Below are positions 61,834-64,000 of a stretch of DNA of 64,000 nt, piece after piece. The stretch spans positions 1 to 64,000 of the forward strand of contig JBCCIS010000026.1 of NCBI GenBank assembly GCA_039028155.1. Direction: 5' to 3'. The position numbers and the translations under genes were made by a program. Each line of letters starts with the position of its first letter. The first letter of the stretch is position 1. The notes under the pieces are model-generated. The model saw only the letters and a list, made by a program, of their open reading frames with translations, was not told where the DNA came from and searched no databases. Source of the stretch: Pseudomonadota bacterium. Its GTDB lineage: Bacteria > Pseudomonadota > Alphaproteobacteria > SP197.

Positions 61834-62769
61834 CTATTGGCGCTGCTCGCTGACGGTCGCGTTGACCGCGCCGGCGGACGCCAACATGGCACCGACGAAG
61901 AACACGCCAAGGCCGGCCAGCGTCGCCGTCGAATAGGCGACGCGGCCCTCGATCATCTGCAGCGCGAAGATGACGAAGGGGCCGAGCGCGGTGAGCGTGC
62001 CGATGGTGAGCGTCGAGACTGACGCGATGGCGCGTTGTAGCGCATAGAGCGGCGGCACCGTCAGCACCAGGCCCAGCGCGACCATGACCGCCATGTCGGA
62101 GAGCGGGACGGCGCCTTTGTGGTCGAAGCCGAGCACGGCGAAGCCGCCGGCGAACATCACATAGAGCGGGAAGCGCAGGCCGAACACCGCGCCCGGCCCG
62201 ACGCCGACGCGATCGAGCCGCTGGCAGAAGATCAAGACCCAGGTGAACATGACACCGTCGACAACCGCCAGCAGCACGCCAAGGATCGCGGTCCCCGCAT
62301 CGCCGCGCACGAACCCGGACCAGCCGCCGATCGTGACGACCGCGAGATAGACCACGCCGGCGAACAGCAGGATGTTGCCGAGCGACTCGGTCGTGTTGCG
62401 CATGGGTTCGCCCTCTGCCACGCCGAAGCGGTAGGCGAGATAGGCGGTCATCGGCATGACGCCGCCGGAGATGGTGTAGGTGATCGCCGGTTCGATAAGC
62501 TGGACAGAGAGCAGATAGGCGCCGACCGCGAAGACGACCGCGACGTTGGCGGCGATCAGGGGCCGTGGATTTGCCAGCGCGGCCTTGACCTGGCTTGGCG
62601 CGGTGATCGCCGCCCAGCCGATGAAGCCGACCGCGATGATGCCGAACACCAGAAAGCCGAACAGAAACGAACTCATGCGCTGGAACAGCCCGCCGAAGAA
62701 GACGAACTGGGCGGACTCCAGGATGACGAAGGCGAGCGCCCACGCGATGCCGAACAGCGCTGTCTTCAT
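61834..62769 (-). CDS. DMT-superfamily (EamA-like) permease
   Basis: This 311-residue protein has about ten hydrophobic helices in two repeats, as in EamA/DMT exporters. Segments such as ITYTISGGVMPMTAYLAYR and SVSTLTIGTLTALGPFVIFALQM occupy the expected repeat positions. It would export or import a small metabolite. Its stop converges 3 bp from the PEP mutase-family gene. Confidence 0.85.
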   Translation of the reverse strand: MKTALFGIAWALAFVILESAQFVFFGGLFQRMSSFLFGFLVFGIIAVGFIGWAAITAPSQVKAALANPRPLIAANVAVVFAVGAYLLSVQLIEPAITYTISGGVMPMTAYLAYRFGVAEGEPMRNTTESLGNILLFAGVVYLAVVTIGGWSGFVRGDAGTAILGVLLAVVDGVMFTWVLIFCQRLDRVGVGPGAVFGLRFPLYVMFAGGFAVLGFDHKGAVPLSDMAVMVALGLVLTVPPLYALQRAIASVSTLTIGTLTALGPFVIFALQMIEGRVAYSTATLAGLGVFFVGAMLASAGAVNATVSEQRQ

Positions 62770-62804
62770 GGCAACACCTGGTCGTTAGCCGTCATGGTGG
62801 GTGA

Positions 62805-63485
62805 TCATTGGGCGAGGTCACCCAGCTTGCGCTTGAATTCCGACTGCCAGCGCTCGCGCCCGGCATTGATCTGATCTTCAGTCATCCGGACGGCGTCATC
62901 GAACGCGCCTCGCCGCAGGACATCGACAATGCCACCGTGAATGGCGCGCCAGTTCTCGCTCAAGCCGACCTTGTTCCACACCGGGCACCAGTAGCGCGAC
63001 ATCGCGACATAGAGCGACTCGATCTGGGCCAGCAGCCGGGGGCGGTCGGCCCTGTCATAAAGCGCCAGGTGAAACTGCCAGTGCAGTTCCGCGCGCTCGG
63101 CGGCACCACCCGCGACCGCAACGGCATCAAGGATCGCCTCGGCGGCACTGAGATCAGCGGTGGTCAGGCGCGGCGCTGAGAGTTCCAACGCCCGCGGCTC
63201 CAAGAGGGCGCGCAGCTCCATTATGTCGAGAAAGTCGCGTTCGGACATGACCGCCACGGTGACGCCGCGATTGGGCGCCTGGGTCGCTAGGCCCGAGGCG
63301 ACCAGGCTGTGCAGTGCCTCGCGCACCGGCGCAGCGCTGACATTGAACGCGGCCGCGATCTCGTTCTGCTTCAGCTGCGTACCGCCGGCGATGTCGCCGA
63401 TTAATATGGCTTGGCGCAGGGAGTCCAGGACCACCCCGGCGGTGGACTTCACCTCGCCCGCCACAAACCGCGCGTTTTCCGCCAT
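62805..63485 (-). CDS. GntR-family regulator with FCD domain
   Basis: This 226-residue protein has a winged helix at about residues 15-80 (LKQNEIAAAFNVSAAPVREALHSLVASGLATQAPNRGVTV split as usual) and an FCD helical ligand domain at 88-215. It lies 35 bp upstream of the DMT permease on the same strand, so it may be co-transcribed with it and sense the same small carboxylate. A perfect palindrome is in front of it. Confidence 0.92.
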   Translation of the reverse strand: MAENARFVAGEVKSTAGVVLDSLRQAILIGDIAGGTQLKQNEIAAAFNVSAAPVREALHSLVASGLATQAPNRGVTVAVMSERDFLDIMELRALLEPRALELSAPRLTTADLSAAEAILDAVAVAGGAAERAELHWQFHLALYDRADRPRLLAQIESLYVAMSRYWCPVWNKVGLSENWRAIHGGIVDVLRRGAFDDAVRMTEDQINAGRERWQSEFKRKLGDLAQ

Positions 63486-63508
63486 CGCCCCTCCCCAGAA
63501 GAAAGATC

Positions 63509-63522
63509 GATTATCGATAATC
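63509..63522. promoter_or_regulatory. GntR/FCD operator, GATTATCGATAATC
   Basis: This perfect 14-bp palindrome is 23 bp in front of the gntR start. FCD-type GntR proteins bind compact palindromes of this length, and the position fits autorepression. Confidence 0.72.
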
Positions 63523-63726
63523 TGGCAAGTCCGTCAAGCGTCTCACGTGTCGGACAGGTGTGGAATTGAGGGGTGTGTCGACGGAAAAGTGACGGTTGCC
63601 TGGGTCCCTGCGTGCATCGCTCGTGTCGGCTGTCACTGCCAGGGCTGCTGTCCGCTGCAAGTCTGGGTCGTCGATGCGATTGGGAATCACACGCGAACCG
63701 GAACCGGTAGAGGGTAGGCACAGGCG

Positions 63727-64000
63727 ATGGCGACAGTTGATGCGACGATGCCCATGCTGTCATTTGACGATGCGATGTACAGCGAGGCCGCGCGGTCGGG
63801 CGGCCACACCAGCGCATCCGCCAAGGACGAGTTGGAGCGCATCGTCTCCGACATCATCGGGAAGCCGACGGTGCTCGGCGTCTCAGACCGCCTCTATCAC
63901 GACGTCAACCTTGCCGGTGACGATGCCACCCGGCTTCTCGACGAGGTCCATCAACGTTTCGGCGTGCGGTTCGCCGGCTTCCGGTTCGACAGCTACTTTC
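63727..64000 (+). CDS. DUF1493 family protein (carrier-protein-like), 5' part
   Basis: The first 91 codons of a frame are cut by the window end. They read MATVDATMPMLSFDD, then SDRLYHDVNLAGDDATRLLDE and FGVRFAGFRFDSYF. The GDDA segment and the following hydrophobic helix match DUF1493, an acyl-carrier-protein-like fold whose serine is replaced by aspartate in most members. Function is unknown. The gene continues beyond the window. Confidence 0.8.
   Translation, partial: MATVDATMPMLSFDDAMYSEAARSGGHTSASAKDELERIVSDIIGKPTVLGVSDRLYHDVNLAGDDATRLLDEVHQRFGVRFAGFRFDSYF

Noticed and set aside
61733-62743. Second minus-strand frame overlapping the DMT permease
   Set aside because: Its translation is extremely Arg-rich and lacks membrane helices; the other frame gives a normal ten-helix permease.

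Overview
The window reads as a piece of chromosome from a GC-rich alphaproteobacterium. It opens with the 3' end of a 23S rRNA gene, then 5S rRNA and an initiator tRNA-Met, the usual alphaproteobacterial order. Behind them lie densely packed genes dominated by TetR, LysR and GntR regulators, glutathione S-transferase-like proteins, flavoenzymes and SDRs. A nickel superoxide dismutase operon would suit a marine or aquatic bacterium, but I cannot name a genus. No phage, insertion sequence, CRISPR array or conjugation gene is visible.

Layout. 1-861: rRNA/tRNA operon end and terminator. 1016-6036: TetR with two matching 18-bp operators, hydrolase, SDR, ClpP-like lipoprotein, and a class III cyclase fused to an alpha/beta hydrolase. 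6046-7956: nickel SOD operon (HupE-like membrane protein, TPR protein, sodN, sodX) behind a palindrome. 8073-13161: flavin monooxygenase, RidA, an atypical ureohydrolase, GST and LysR. 13578-15354: ECF sigma factor operon with two exported proteins, one a cupredoxin. 15362-24400: NhaC antiporter, UbiH-like hydroxylase, GST, DUF1993/TetR/DUF2852 with shared operator half-sites, beta-lactamase-like protein, GFA protein. 24552-34118: two CmcJ/NvfI-like putative oxygenases, a DoeA-like M24 protein, a creatininase-family protein, YghU-like GST and a two-domain metallophosphoesterase. 34152-38884: two LysR-linked pairs and a PEP mutase/isocitrate lyase-family protein.

38949-43578 holds a divergent pair of large proteins sharing a TolB/FlgO-like domain plus TPRs. 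One carries an N-terminal kinase-like domain, the other a decayed class III cyclase domain and a membrane anchor. 43599-45823 holds an acyltransferase-3/SGNH protein and a 49-residue membrane protein.

46042-51400 is the most interesting region: eight translationally packed genes that look like a compact, apparently uncharacterised carrier-protein-based biosynthetic cluster. They encode a membrane methyltransferase-like protein, a KAS III homologue with an altered catalytic triad, an AurF-like diiron oxygenase, two small acyl carrier proteins, a class II aaRS-like amino acid:[carrier protein] ligase, a thioester-reductase-like SDR and a second ferritin-like diiron protein. A TetR gene closes the cluster. 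Three near-identical 19-bp palindromes, two in front of the first gene and one in front of tetR, mark it as one regulon. The proposed logic (inferred) is: load an amino acid on a carrier protein, oxidise it, extend or transfer it with the KAS III protein, and release it reductively.

52087-52244 contains two abutting gene-end fragments homologous to the Rieske-like gene and the TPR gene elsewhere in the window, a recombination scar. 52255-55292 is a type I secretion ABC/HlyD pair without a visible substrate. 55945-59914 is a TetR-controlled operon with an alpha/beta hydrolase, an amine oxidase and a Rieske-family protein that has lost two of four cluster ligands. 59937-64000 holds a formyltransferase-like protein, a second PEP mutase-family protein, a DMT permease, a GntR/FCD regulator with a perfect palindrome, and the start of a DUF1493 (carrier-protein-like) gene cut by the window edge.
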